A stretch of DNA of 64,000 nucleotides from Cerrena zonata. Its lineage: Eukaryota; Basidiomycota; Agaricomycetes; Polyporales; Cerrenaceae. Shown piece by piece: positions 1 to 10,415 of this stretch (positions within the stretch are counted from its first letter, which is position 1; each line of letters opens with the position of its first letter). Both the position numbers and the translations under genes were made by a program. The stretch lies in NCBI GenBank assembly GCA_038087015.1, contig JASBNA010000028.1, forward strand, positions 1-64,000, written 5' to 3'. Under the pieces are notes generated by a model, which saw only the letters and a list, made by a program, of their open reading frames with translations, was not told where the DNA came from and ran no database searches.

Positions 1-2
1 AT

Positions 3-485
3 CCAAATCCTTTGCTTCAATTCAACCTACATCTACCTTCGTATACTTCGAAGTCTTTACATGAAAACGACGGATATTTGGCACTCCACATGCTACCTCC
101 AAGCCCTAAAGCTGCTTTGTTAGGTAGGATATTTGCTAGTGGGATTAAGAGAGATCCAAGGCACTTTGATACAAAACCAAAAGTTAATGATGACGGCTCA
201 ATATTTCACGAGATGACAACCCCATTTACCAAAATTGATAGTAATGACTTCATAATGCATAAAGTGAATGAGCAAGTGGAAATACCGATATTGACCGAGC
301 TGGAAAGAGTGTTTGTATGCAATAAGAAGCAAGTTTTCGAAGTCGACAATCATGAAATATGGGTTGTTAATGTTCTACAAATATTAAATCCGAATGCTAA
401 ATATTCTCAGCAAACGTCAAAAACTGGAGGTTTGTTGTATTACGATCGAGGATTCCATAAAGTTGGTGCTTCCTTAAGGGATTAA
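3..485 (+). CDS. Flavin reductase-like (FMN-binding) protein, 3' end only
   Basis: The reading frame is open from the left edge, so only the C-terminal ~160 residues are present. The opening NPLLQFNLHLPS resembles the part of flavin-reductase-like domains where substrate/FMN contacts start, and the end has the family's usual LLYYDRGFHKVG pattern (an aromatic-arginine-x-H/Y stretch closing the beta barrel). Such proteins bind FMN and usually act as small oxidoreductases; the substrate cannot be inferred. No ATG belongs to the visible N-terminus; the true start lies upstream of the window. It converges on the next gene. A different split-barrel flavoprotein is the main alternative. Confidence 0.6.
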   Translation, partial: PNPLLQFNLHLPSYTSKSLHENDGYLALHMLPPSPKAALLGRIFASGIKRDPRHFDTKPKVNDDGSIFHEMTTPFTKIDSNDFIMHKVNEQVEIPILTELERVFVCNKKQVFEVDNHEIWVVNVLQILNPNAKYSQQTSKTGGLLYYDRGFHKVGASLRD

Positions 486-544
486 ACTTGCATTTACATT
501 ATCAGGGGCATTTCTTGTAAATAAATAGACGTATGTACATTCAT

Positions 545-571
545 ATATATATATATCATATATATATATGT
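545..571. repeat. AT dinucleotide palindrome between convergent genes
   Basis: Two runs of alternating AT separated by a C lie between the convergent ends of the flavin-reductase-like gene and the following minus-strand gene. The run can form a hairpin and AT-rich tracts of this kind commonly serve as yeast 3'-end signals, so a bidirectional terminator role is plausible but inferred. Confidence 0.35.
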
Positions 572-589
572 ATTAAAATCATGAAACTT

Positions 590-3516
590 TTATTCATTTT
601 TAACAGACTCTTCAAATTCCTTTCGAATATCAGTAGTTGCTTGAATGATCTTAGGTAAGGTGTTTTCAAATTTTTCTTCAATTTTTTTACTTCGTTTATT
701 AATTTTACCCAAAACTCCATTTTTCTTTAATAACTTAATTTCTGAATTAATTTTGTTGATCTCTTCAATCCTTAAATTTTCTTTATTCTTAAGTTTTTTA
801 TTCTTCATTATAATCAGCTGCAATTCTAAATCAATAGCTTTTAGTTGATTTTTCATTCACCAATTTTGGAATCGTATTCATTGATGAATGCTTCTAAGAC
901 TTTGATTTCATCAATGTATTTAGATTCTTCAATTTTGAATTGATGAACCAGGTCATTCTTAAGATTGCTTGAACTATTTAGTTCGGAAGTTAATGAAGCA
1001 ATTTCTTCTTCAATGTGTAAAACCCAATGTTGTAAACCTTTTAATTTTCCTTGACTTCTATTTGAATGATTTGATTGTTTTGTATTGTACTTGTCAATTT
1101 TATTTTTCAAATTATCAATATCTTTTTTCAAATCAGAATTTTTTTTGTTTTCATCTTTCTTAGTCTTTTTGAATTTAGATTTTAAATTATTCAAATTATC
1201 AATAGCTGAGATTAAACTTGATTGTAAAGTCATCAAAGAGGTAATCTCCGGTGACTTATTTAAAACAGTTTGACTACTCCCGCTAATTGTATTAACCAAA
1301 GAATGTGACAAGAAGTTGAGTGATTCTGATTCCGTTTTATAATATATATCGATTTCGTATTGAAATAAAGGAGTCAAACCATAAATACAAATATAAGAAC
1401 TTTCGTTTTCTGTTTCCTCATTCATTGAATCATAAATTTCAACGTATGGCCAAGAAACACCATTGACAATAATTTCGAATCCAATTGACTTTGAATAAAC
1501 TAATTTAAATTTCTCTAAATCCAAAGCCTGGAAAATAACTTTAGTATCATCAATTAATATGGTTGAAAATTTAATTAATTCTAAATTATTTAAATTTTGA
1601 TTGAAAAATTTTCCTCCATTATTTTTAAATTTAGTTGATTCACCAGCGAACAAACTTGGATTTTTAAACATAATTTTAGCAGAAGCTAAAAGTGACCAAA
1701 ATGGTTGAACCGAAATAACACTAACTAAATCTTTATCAACAATCATAGTGGAAGGATTAGAATTCAATCTTTTTTGACTTGAATTAGAATTATCAATTAA
1801 ATTTGTAAATTTATTATTATTAGTATATTTTAAATTTAAAAAATTTGATACTTTATTTGTAAAAGGCATAACACAAAAAGTTTCAAAATTATTTGCGGCA
1901 ACAGAAGTTAATTTATTAATTTTAAGATTTGTTAAATTTGATTTTGAAATTTTAGGATTTACATTAATTTCATAAATATCATTTGCCAGGGTAGTTGATA
2001 TTAAATCATTTTGTTCAACGTTAACGACTATTGGATCATTGCTTGAATCAACTGGATGATTTATAATATTTGATGAATTTGCTTTATTACGAAAATCCAA
2101 AGGAACATTAGGGGTTAAACTTGATAAATGATCTAAAGTTTTTGAATAATCTTTCAAAACAATGATTTTGTTTAACAAAGGAGTAAAGGTTAAACTTATA
2201 ACATGGATACATAATAACCAATAAAAATTATTAATCAAAAAGGAACATTTACGTAAAATTGTTGAAAGATAATGGATTGATGGATCTGATAATTGTAGGT
2301 ATTTCACTGAAAGATAAAGGATAAATTTATTCATGAAATTTGATGAGGATTGATTTAAAGAGTGATTATGAGTGATGTGAAAAGGGGAACTAATTTTATT
2401 TAGAATTCCATGATTAAAATGAATTGATGAATCGTACAAGTCGTTATTAAGGTTTGAAGAAAGATTTGAAGATGATGAATTTAAAAGGTAAGATTGGAAA
2501 ATCATGAATAAGTTATGAGCCAATTTTTTCAAATAGATAAAATCAAATGATACAATCCATTCTTGAATGATATAATTGATATAAACTACTGAAATAAAGC
2601 AGATGATTGAATTCAAGATGTGGGTACTGAAATAATTATTTTCATGATTGGTTTTAGGAAGATTTGTTAATTTTTTCATTCCTTGTTGGTTAATTTGTTG
2701 ATTCGATGTAGAAGAAAGTGACTGTGACTGTGATTGTGATTGTGATTGTGACTGTGATTGGCCATTATTTATAGTTGTTGTTGTAGTGGTGGTGGTCAAA
2801 CCCGACGAAGACGTCGATGTTATTGAAGTGATTGTAGTTGAACTAGAAGAGCTTGCTCCAATCAATTCCAGAGCCATGATAGATTTGGCTAGAATGATTA
2901 AGTATTGAAAGAATTTCTTTGGGAAAAAATAATGGAAAACTCCCAAGATCAAAGTATGAATACTTAAACTTTTCAAGAAGAACAGAAACAACTTACTCTT
3001 ATAGTTGGAGTTTGAATTATGTTCATTAAATAAGTTTAAAGATGAGTCTCTTAACAAAAGGTGTTTTGCAATGAGACGACCACCAAATGAACGTGACGAA
3101 CCAGAAAGTATATAAGTAGTAAGAATAATACACGATAAGATTTCTGGTAATGCCAAAAGCACAAAGATCAAGGCAATGATGTCCCTAATGGAGGAAGGCG
3201 GAAGAATGGTGGTTGATGAAATGGTTTGATGAGGATGATGCAAATGATGTGAATGATCTGGATAACTCTTTTCAAAAGATTGATTTTTGCCATCAGCAGA
3301 ATTCAATGATGAATTCGATGATGCCGTCGAAGACGTCGAGTCCAAAGAAAAGCTTCTCTGCTTCAGTCCCGATCTCAATCTATTCCCATTCAAGCTTCTT
3401 GTGTTAAGATTCGTATTTGCATTCGTACTTGCATTTGTATAACCATTGCCAACACCATTCCCACTCCCGATCCCGTTCTCATTCGAACGATGAGGGTGAT
3501 GGGGATGACTTTTCAT
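590..3516 (-). CDS. Large membrane protein with C-terminal coiled coil (possibly NNF2/AcrB-like), one frame break
   Basis: I do not firmly recognise this protein. The N-terminal ~110 residues are low-complexity (His/Pro, Asn/Gly/Thr and Ser-rich), followed by about four hydrophobic segments (near residues 112-137, 175-225, around 300 and around 430), then a polar central region and a C-terminal coiled coil. This layout recalls yeast Nnf2 and the filamentous-fungal AcrB proteins, which is a tentative link. The ATG at 3516 is chosen (starts MKSHPHHPHR); the frame is open further upstream but without ATG. The first frame stops at 853-855 inside the coiled coil; a second frame starts with ATG at 856 (ATGA overlap) and carries 88 more coiled-coil residues to 590. 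Reading one extra A joins them seamlessly as ...IGE-MKNQL..., so a one-base error or -1 shift is likely. A (SQ)n repeat lies near 2720-2760. Confidence 0.5.
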
Positions 3517-4220
3517 TTGTTCCGCTGGAGATTCCGACTTCAACAAAACACCTGGAACGTACACCTTTTTGTAAGAGAAATGAAGTAATAGGAAAATTTT
3601 TTGAATTTTCTAAACGTTCTCAGTTTTTCTGTCTTTGACTTTTTTGTATTGTGATGGATTTTTTTTTTTTTTTTTTTTTTTTCGTTTTTTTCAGTTTTTT
3701 TTTCTCTTTTGTATGGGGTTTTCCCTTTAGTACTGAAATTTTCATTGGACTCCGTTACCTTCAGCTCTTGTGCTTGGATCGCTGACTGCTGGACGATGTG
3801 GGAGTCTATTCAGGGAGAGTCCAGGTCCATCGACCACGTAGAAGTCCGGAAAACCGGTTGAACTGGTTTGTGATTTTGGCGATGGCATGCACTCAAAGCA
3901 CACGACTGATCTTACAGGGTTCTGATCACGATGTATAGACAGTGGTATCGATATTGGGATGTAGCTATATATGGAAGAAGATATAGAAGGAAATATATGA
4001 GAAGTGCTGCAAAAAGGGGGAAAAATGGGCAAAAGATAATTATAGAACAGGGAGGCTTATCTATCATAGGTATCCCTAGATGGGACACCAGGGAGCTAAA
4101 TACAAGGTAACAATGAAACAGAAGGGCAGAGTAAGCCGGGAAAGTCATGAAGTGGGATGATACCACGCCTTGTCACCCAATTTCAATGGATAGGAGTATA
4201 AATACAGGGACAATTTGAAG
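3517..4220. promoter_or_regulatory. Divergent promoter region, membrane protein / PGA52-like gene
   Basis: About 700 bases separate two divergent genes. A long T tract (3660-3683) lies on the left side and would be a poly(dA:dT) nucleosome-depleting element. The middle (3750-3910) is less AT-rich. A TATAAATA box sits at about 4197-4204. No gene is supported here; the short reading frames have no coding character. Confidence 0.4.
4197..4204 (+). promoter_or_regulatory. TATA box of the PGA52/TOH1-like gene
   Basis: TATAAATA lies only 17-24 bases before the first in-frame ATG (4221) and about 45-50 bases before the in-frame ATG at 4248. The close spacing suggests the ATG at 4248, which begins a textbook signal peptide, may be the start actually used. 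Confidence 0.5.
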
Positions 4221-5501
4221 ATGATGGGAGTAAAGTTATTGCAAGTAATGAAAGTATTAGCGTTATTATTAACGATCTCCTTAGTGAGTGCCAGAATTAA
4301 AAGAGACGGGGCCGGGGCCCAAGGAACCAATCCAAACCAAAATTCGAACCCAGACTCGAATCAAGTATCCCGGTCATCATCATCAGCATCATCAACGGCC
4401 ACGTCAGACTCGGAAGAAGTTCTGGTTATTGAATTTGAAAATTTAGGATTTACAGGAACTTATAATCAAGTTGAAAAATTTAGTAATTTATATAACGATG
4501 AATGTTCGTGTGAAGTGAGTAGTGATAAAGTAACGTTTTCTGGAACTAATGCACCATTGAATGAAGAAGTGAGTGTACATTTCCGGGGGCCATTGGTATT
4601 AGATCGTTTTGCTTATTATGTTTCTGATAATTACGAGTATAATAATGACGATTCATCTTCATGGGAAAGATTGGCTTATTATGATGCCTCTCTGCAAACT
4701 AGGGAAAACGTGACGTTTTTAACCAAAGCCGGTAGAAATTCAAGTTGTCTTGGGAAAGCATTGACGTACGCCGATTCCGATGGGGTCAGTGAGGCTGACG
4801 GATCGACCACGCTAGCAGAAGACACTCTTATTGATTCAAATGAAGAATATGTGATCATGTCAAACGTTAGTTGCGGTAGTTCCAAACTCAGTGGAGATTG
4901 TGGGTATTATCGAGAAGGAATTCCTGCGTTCCATGGACATTATGGAACCATCAAGATGTTTTTGTTTGAGTTTCGGATGCCACAAGAAACAAAGATTAAA
5001 AAAGGTGATGTAAGTAATTGGAACATGCCAGCAATTTGGTTATTACATGCATCTATTCCTAGAACCTCACAATACCCAACCAATACCAATTGTTCATGCT
5101 GGTCAAGTGGATGTGGAGAGTTTGATATTTTCGAAATCTTGAATAATACCGAATCAACTCATTTATATTCAACCATTCACGATTATCAAGGAACTGGATA
5201 TATTGAAACCGGATTGGCTGCTTATGGACACATGGAAAGAGATTTGAATAACACCATGGTTGGAGGAGTGGCCTTTGACAACTCGGGTAATGCAATAGTA
5301 TGGTTATCTAATCTGACTTTTTTCAATCAAACAATTAGTGCCAGTGATGTTAATTCTTGGATAAATAAAGCTGGTAATTCTGTAACTGATGAATTGAAAA
5401 GTGTGTCTAATTCTATCACCAAAAATAGTCTAGCCCCAAAGACGGACAACGACTATTTCACTTGTTTCTTAGTAATGCTTGCTAGTTTATTAATCCTTTA
5501 A
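4221..5501 (+). CDS. PGA52: GPI-anchored cell wall protein, TOS1/TOH1 (PGA52-like) family
   Basis: A secreted protein of about 426 residues. A signal peptide (MKVLALLLTISLVSA) ends near a dibasic Lys-Arg Kex2-type site, followed by a Ser/Thr-rich linker. The main domain matches the TOS1/YJL171C(TOH1)/PGA52 family (DUF2403 plus DUF2401): it has many cysteines and the hallmark WNMPAIWLLHASIPRTSQY and CSCWSSGCGEFDIFE stretches, a glucanase-like signature with a GEFDIFE acidic cluster. There are many N-glycosylation sequons. The C-terminus is a short hydrophobic tail (FTCFLVMLASLLIL) after a small-residue region, consistent with GPI anchoring. The enzyme activity, if any, is not established here. 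The frame extends back to a TTG at 4215; ATG at 4221 or 4248 is preferred. Confidence 0.8.
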   Translation: MMGVKLLQVMKVLALLLTISLVSARIKRDGAGAQGTNPNQNSNPDSNQVSRSSSSASSTATSDSEEVLVIEFENLGFTGTYNQVEKFSNLYNDECSCEVSSDKVTFSGTNAPLNEEVSVHFRGPLVLDRFAYYVSDNYEYNNDDSSSWERLAYYDASLQTRENVTFLTKAGRNSSCLGKALTYADSDGVSEADGSTTLAEDTLIDSNEEYVIMSNVSCGSSKLSGDCGYYREGIPAFHGHYGTIKMFLFEFRMPQETKIKKGDVSNWNMPAIWLLHASIPRTSQYPTNTNCSCWSSGCGEFDIFEILNNTESTHLYSTIHDYQGTGYIETGLAAYGHMERDLNNTMVGGVAFDNSGNAIVWLSNLTFFNQTISASDVNSWINKAGNSVTDELKSVSNSITKNSLAPKTDNDYFTCFLVMLASLLIL

Positions 5502-7250
5502 AGCTTCGTTCTGTTCTTCCTCCGTCTTTGTAAGTATATAAGCACATCAACTTATTTCGCAACCAGCCCTCAACCAACCCAAACACCAGTGATTTTGTAC
5601 TTGATTAGAACAATACTATAATGAAATGAACCTAACTCACATATATTACTTGCTTATACTGGCGATGTGCATGTTTGTAGGGATAAGGGGTCTATCCTCC
5701 TTCTACTCTAGCCATTTCATTCCTTATTTCATTAGTCCCACCTTTTCATTAGTCCACCTTTTCACTAATAACTTAGTAAACTAATTAAACTTTATCCAGA
5801 TATTTTGTTTTTAATTGTTTCAGTAATTGACCTTCCGGGAAAGTGCTTTAACTTTCCATAATGGAATATAACAAAATTGGCTTGGGTCTCACAGCAATCC
5901 TTATTTCCTAAATGAAACACGATTTGCTAATTTCGATTAGACAAAGATGCACAGAACATTAGCTAAACCTACTTGCCATAAGCCAAATCATCAATGTAAG
6001 TTATTCCACACGGGTCTTCGGGTCAACTTACCACTGGGTTAACCTATTGGCCGTTGGAGGCAGTGGGCTACTTCAATGCCCTTTGGGCCCCGATATTAAT
6101 CTCATCTCCCCTACTGAATGTCTACACCGTATAATCCATAGAAAACATGCTGGTATAACCCTAATGAATGGCTAATGAACTTCCTGGGATTATCCCATGA
6201 ATAGCGTGAATCTATTGTTCCAAGGTGCCTTTCCTTGTGAAGATCTTGAAATTTTGCTAATAGTGCAGCAAAACCTAACTAACAAAGAAAAGTCACCACA
6301 AAAAAGTCTGGAAAGGGATGCAAAATCTGAGCCTATTCCCAATGCAGGGACCTCATCAAGCACTCATCAGCACCATCAGAAGGTATCATGAAGCTGCCAG
6401 GGTATGTAGCAGGTATCTAGGGATTCATCAAGGGATTACCCAAGAGATTTACCCCGGTGCCCAGGTATCCATGTATTGGGGACTCGAGGTATCAAGGTAT
6501 TTTGAATCTCTGGTTCGCTACCTCAAGACCAGGACCTCGTTGGTACTTATTGTAAAGATCAGTTGCTGCCAATCTCTTCGTTATCTTGGCCCCTAATGAA
6601 GTAATGGAGTTGGTTAACTCTGATTATTTTTTAATAGAACCCTATTGTTTGAAGAAGGCCCTTCACTAGAAAAATAATAGGACAACAGAAGAACAACAGA
6701 ACAACAACAGAACAACAACACAACTAACTGAGCAATCGCTTGTCGCACCATCCAATCCGGTCCTTTTTCTACATCTTTCCAGCTTTATTTTTTTCAATTA
6801 GAATATGAACAATAATCGTGTGTTTTAACTTAAATGGTTTCATGGCTCGCAATAATTATTTTTTTTTTTTTTTTTGGTGCAATTCGCTAGATTTCCTACT
6901 GGTTTCGTGTTTAACCTATGACTAGTTTACATCTATAAACTCTATTGTCGAGGCACATTACTGAGCCTTTGGATTCAGTCTCTGCTACGTACATTTGCTA
7001 TTCTCTTTTCTTTTCCTTGCTTCAAATCATGGGTTATTCTTACTGTTTTGTCTTTTCTTTTTCTTTTAAGCTATGTTTATTTAGGGTTATTATGCTTCTT
7101 TGTAGGGAATTGTTCAATATAAAGACTCGACGGTTCGTCTGCCTTCTTCGACCTCGAGTCTTAGATTGTTATAAAAGTCTTTCAATTCTTAATTAATCTT
7201 TCTTTCTTTCTTTTTTTTTTTTTTTTTTTGCTTATAGATCAATATCAAGA
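5502..7250. promoter_or_regulatory. Long gene-free region upstream of the first GH76 gene
   Basis: A 1.75-kb stretch without a convincing gene, much longer than other spacers here. It holds a short tandem duplication (5728-5760), four AGGTATC words plus one AGGTATT within 6381-6500, an ACAACA/GAACAA microrepeat (about 6680-6725), an AACCCTAA word (about 6157), T tracts (6857-6874 and 7208-7229) and a pyrimidine-rich leader just before the ATG at 7251. The short reading frames (6197-6596, 6945-7196) look non-coding. Long upstream regions often accompany regulated yeast surface genes, so this may be an extended GH76 promoter (inference). Confidence 0.4.
5728..5760. repeat. 16-17 bp tandem duplication
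   Basis: The unit TTCATTAGTCC(C)ACCTT occurs twice back to back (5728-5744 and 5745-5760), followed by a diverged third start (TTCACTAA). It lies in gene-free DNA and could be a duplicated protein-binding site or simple replication slippage. Confidence 0.6.
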
Positions 7251-8653
7251 ATGTTATTTAGTAAGACAGTCTTGACTTCGTTGATTGCGTCTTCCGTGTT
7301 AGCAGGTCCTGTTAGTAAGAAAATTGAAGAGATCCCGGTTCCCTTGGGTGCTCCAATTGTTGCCAAAAGAGACATCAACTTAGATCCTCAAGTCTATAAA
7401 CTTTCAAACTCTCTTCAAAATGCTCTTTCTGCTTTAGGTAGTCTTGGAAGTCCAGGTTCTGCCAAAGGTTCTGAATCTTCAGGATCAGAACCTTCTGCCT
7501 CGGCTGGTCAATCCCAATCTGCTGCCTCAGTTACAGGTGCTGCCAACAATAGTCTGAAAGGTGCCGCTACTAGTGGTCTGATCGATTTAGGTTCCTGGAC
7601 AACTTCGATCAAATCAGTCAGCACTTCTGATCCAACTGTTGATCCAAGTGATGTTTATGAAACTTTAACTTCTCAATTATTAGGCGATTTTTGGAATTCT
7701 GATCTGTCTAATTTCAATCTTAATTGTGATAATACAGATACCCCAGTAGTTTGGAATGTTGCCGTTGCTGGTAAAGCAGTTAGTGACGGTGGTAATAGAA
7801 ATCAAATTAAACAAGTAATGAACGCTTTGAGTCAATATAAATCAAATGACGCCGATGGGTATTCTGCTTCTACCGGTAAAGATAATGATATTTACATTGA
7901 TGATGATGCTCAAGTATTATGGGTATTCATCGATGCTTATAAAAATTCAATTTTTGATGGCTTAAATAAAGCAAGAAGTTTAATGTCTTACATTGAAAGT
8001 TATAAAGATAAAAAAAACGGAGGGGTTTTATGGAGTGTTAATGGAGATTATATTGCCTCGATTTCAACCTTTGAAGCAGGACTTGCAGCTGCTAGATTGT
8101 TTGAAGTTACTTACAACAAGTGATTATTTAGATTTTGCTAAATACTGTACTACTTGGACATTAGAAAATTTATTAGATACAAATGATAAGTTCATTTATG
8201 ATGGTATAAGTGGGGACTCCGGCACTTTAAATAAAGGTAAATTAACATATACCATTGGTGTTGCTATTTCTACTTTAACTATCTTGCAAAAACATGATGG
8301 TTCTCAAAATTGGAAATCTTATGCTGTTGAGTTAGCAGTAAGATTCATGGGAGGCGGTCAATTAAATACTCAATTCTTCTCCGATGGTCATATCAACGAT
8401 CAAATCAGATACTCCCACTTATTATTTGTTGGGTTGGTTGATTTGATCGAAGATTCAAACCCAAGTGGCTCTTATGAGCAAAGTGCTTATTCTGCCATTA
8501 AGAACTTGGTCGTTAGAGAAGCAAGGTACTTATACGACTAAGCATAAAGACGGTGCCATCAGTAAGAAATGCACTGACGTTACTGATTTACTCGATTTTG
8601 GTAGTTTAACTCAAATTTTCTATCAAGCTAGCAGAGTTGCTAGCGAAATTTAG
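7251..8653 (+). CDS. Secreted GH76-family alpha-1,6-mannanase-like protein, two frame breaks
   Basis: Residues 1-18 form a signal peptide and a Kex2-type Lys-Arg site lies at residues 39-40. A Ser/Ala/Gly-rich linker (residues ~60-120) leads to a GH76 (endo-alpha-1,6-mannanase fold) domain with the catalytic Asp-Asp pair in DIYIDDDAQVLWVF. No GPI tail is visible, so it is probably secreted or loosely wall-bound and may act on the wall mannan backbone, as inferred from the family. The frame stops at 8123 and resumes +1 (...EVTYN / SDYLDFAKYC...), stops again at 8541 and resumes +1 (...ARYLYD / KHKDGAISKKC...), ending at 8653. Both joins restore family-like sequence. A paralogue lies at 10416-12087. 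Assembly indels or a decaying paralogue are both possible. Confidence 0.75.
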
Positions 8654-9004
8654 AGCAAGTACTTTAAAAGTTTATTCTACTCGGTTATTCAACTCTTCTT
8701 TTTTTCGGTTTCACGTTGTTTTCTTTTTATATATCGATCATGCGCTGGATGCATGAGCTCTTCTAATAAACAAGCCTGGGTCTTTTAGAGTTGAAGTAAA
8801 ACGTAATTTTTGCATCACTTTTTTTTTTGTTCAATTTTTTTTTTTTGCATCTTTTAACCAGCACCTGTTTCCTGTGCAACAATGCTCAGACACATGGTTG
8901 AATGCTAACGGTGCAGTTAGGGGAATACAATAATTCGTCAAAATTTACAAGGAGTCATTATTATTCATTAGAGATAAAAGCTAATTAAGATCACAAAGTT
9001 TGAT
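8654..9004. other. Spacer between GH76 gene and gene relic
   Basis: About 350 bases between convergent features, AT-rich with several T tracts (around 8820-8850). I see no gene; it probably holds the 3' end signals of both neighbours. Confidence 0.4.
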
Positions 9005-9903
9005 TCAGCGATCAATTCGCGTATTCTGATTATAATCACATAAGCTGATGATGAAATAACAAAGATCAGTGTTTTTTGTGAACGGTAGGAAAAAACTAGT
9101 ATTCTGGGGGTAATCTATTAGATCACCTAACTGAATATGTGGTTTCCCATTAACGTATTCGATATTTCTTATATAATTAGGTTTACTAACGGGGTATTCA
9201 ATTATTAATCCATTAATTTGACTTTCATCGTCAGTCACCGGCTCTATTTGGGCATTGGCCATTAGTTTGTTAATCCAATACTTCAATTCGTCTTGTACTG
9301 AGTCGGAAAAACCTGATGTCATTATTGGTTTACGCAGACTTGACGTATTAAAAGAGTCAAATCTAAACCTTTCTGGCAAATATTGTCGATGGGATTGCTT
9401 TTTAATTACATTTTGTACTAATTGACGATTATTTGGAATGTGTCCAATATTCGAATTTAAACATTCTCTTCTAGAAATTTGCTCAGTTATTGGTTGAATG
9501 AATGGTAAAATATACCATTTTTTATCTTTTTGCAGAATCTGAGGATCAAGATCAGCCTTATTGGGTTGTACTTCAATTGGTATTAACGTATTCAATGTAG
9601 CCGAAGTAGTGGTATTTTCAACCATCTGCAGTAATCCGAGAGCAAACGGATTCGTTCCAAGCCCTTGGGATCATAGTACTCGGTGGGGTTGTTCTGATAT
9701 AAGTTGGAAGCATGACTTCTTTCTATGGTAAGCCATTTCGAAGGATTCTTGAAAAGGGGGTGTTTCCAATAGCTTTTAACCATTCTTCTCGGCGACTCAA
9801 TTCACAAAGAGGAGTGCAAGAGAGGGGCCAACTTGGGAATTACCTGATTAGCCAACTCGGATCTTCTCGATACCCTTCAGCAGTAGGAGTTGGTATCTTT
9901 CAT
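9005..9903 (-). pseudogene. Unrecognised gene relic with many frame breaks
   Basis: Reading down from an ATG at 9903, protein-like sequence is spread over several frames. In the main frame there are two TGA codons (9879-9877 and 9804-9802), while neighbouring frames fill in coherent stretches such as PTPTAEGYREDPSW and then ANQVIPKLAPLLHSSL. From an ATG at 9783 the frame runs to YYDPKGL, shifts by -1 near 9663 into GTNPFALGLLQMVEN and continues to 9005. Together this resembles one basic, soluble protein of roughly 290 residues. I cannot identify it; a small mitochondrial protein is one guess. The density of breaks in the first 250 bases is far above the rest of the window, which favours a true pseudogene over assembly error. 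It sits between two GH76 paralogues. Confidence 0.4.
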
Positions 9904-10415
9904 TAACTTTTTAGGGTAATTGAGAATTTTCAGTGAGCCTTTGGTCCACGCACACTCCGCACTATCAAACTGATTCACTTTTGTTACAGCTCTCAATTAA
10001 ACTTCCTATTTAGGCAGTGTGATTTGAATGTGAAGAATTTGCAACAGCTTGGGTTGTTAAGAGACTTTAGAGTTAGCAAGCTTGAATGCATCATTCATAC
10101 TCATTGGATGCTTGCAAGTCAGCGTTGGCGTTTCGTGATTGTATTGTATCGGCATCAAATTAAGGTTGCGTCTGTAAAGTGGAATTTTCCTTAACAACAA
10201 ACTCTTATAGGAAGTCATCTTATTATGTCGAGACCTTATTCTTATTACCTTATCGGTACTTTTCAGTTGGAGATAATTTTCTCACATCAGAATCGTTCCT
10301 TTAAGGTAATTTTCGATCTGTGTCGAAACATCTTCTGAAATATATATATATATATATATTTAGATTTGCCCGTAGTGATCAAGCTTGATGATTTCTTCTC
10401 CATATACCAAATAAT
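9904..10415. promoter_or_regulatory. Upstream region of the second GH76 gene
   Basis: About 510 bases without a gene. A run of TA dinucleotides (about 10339-10360) lies 55-75 bases before the ATG at 10416 and could serve as the TATA element. Nothing else is recognisable. Confidence 0.4.

Noticed and set aside
6197..6596. Two overlapping plus-strand frames upstream of the first GH76 gene
   Set aside because: No conserved motif, low-probability amino-acid patterns and no good promoter; treated as non-coding DNA.
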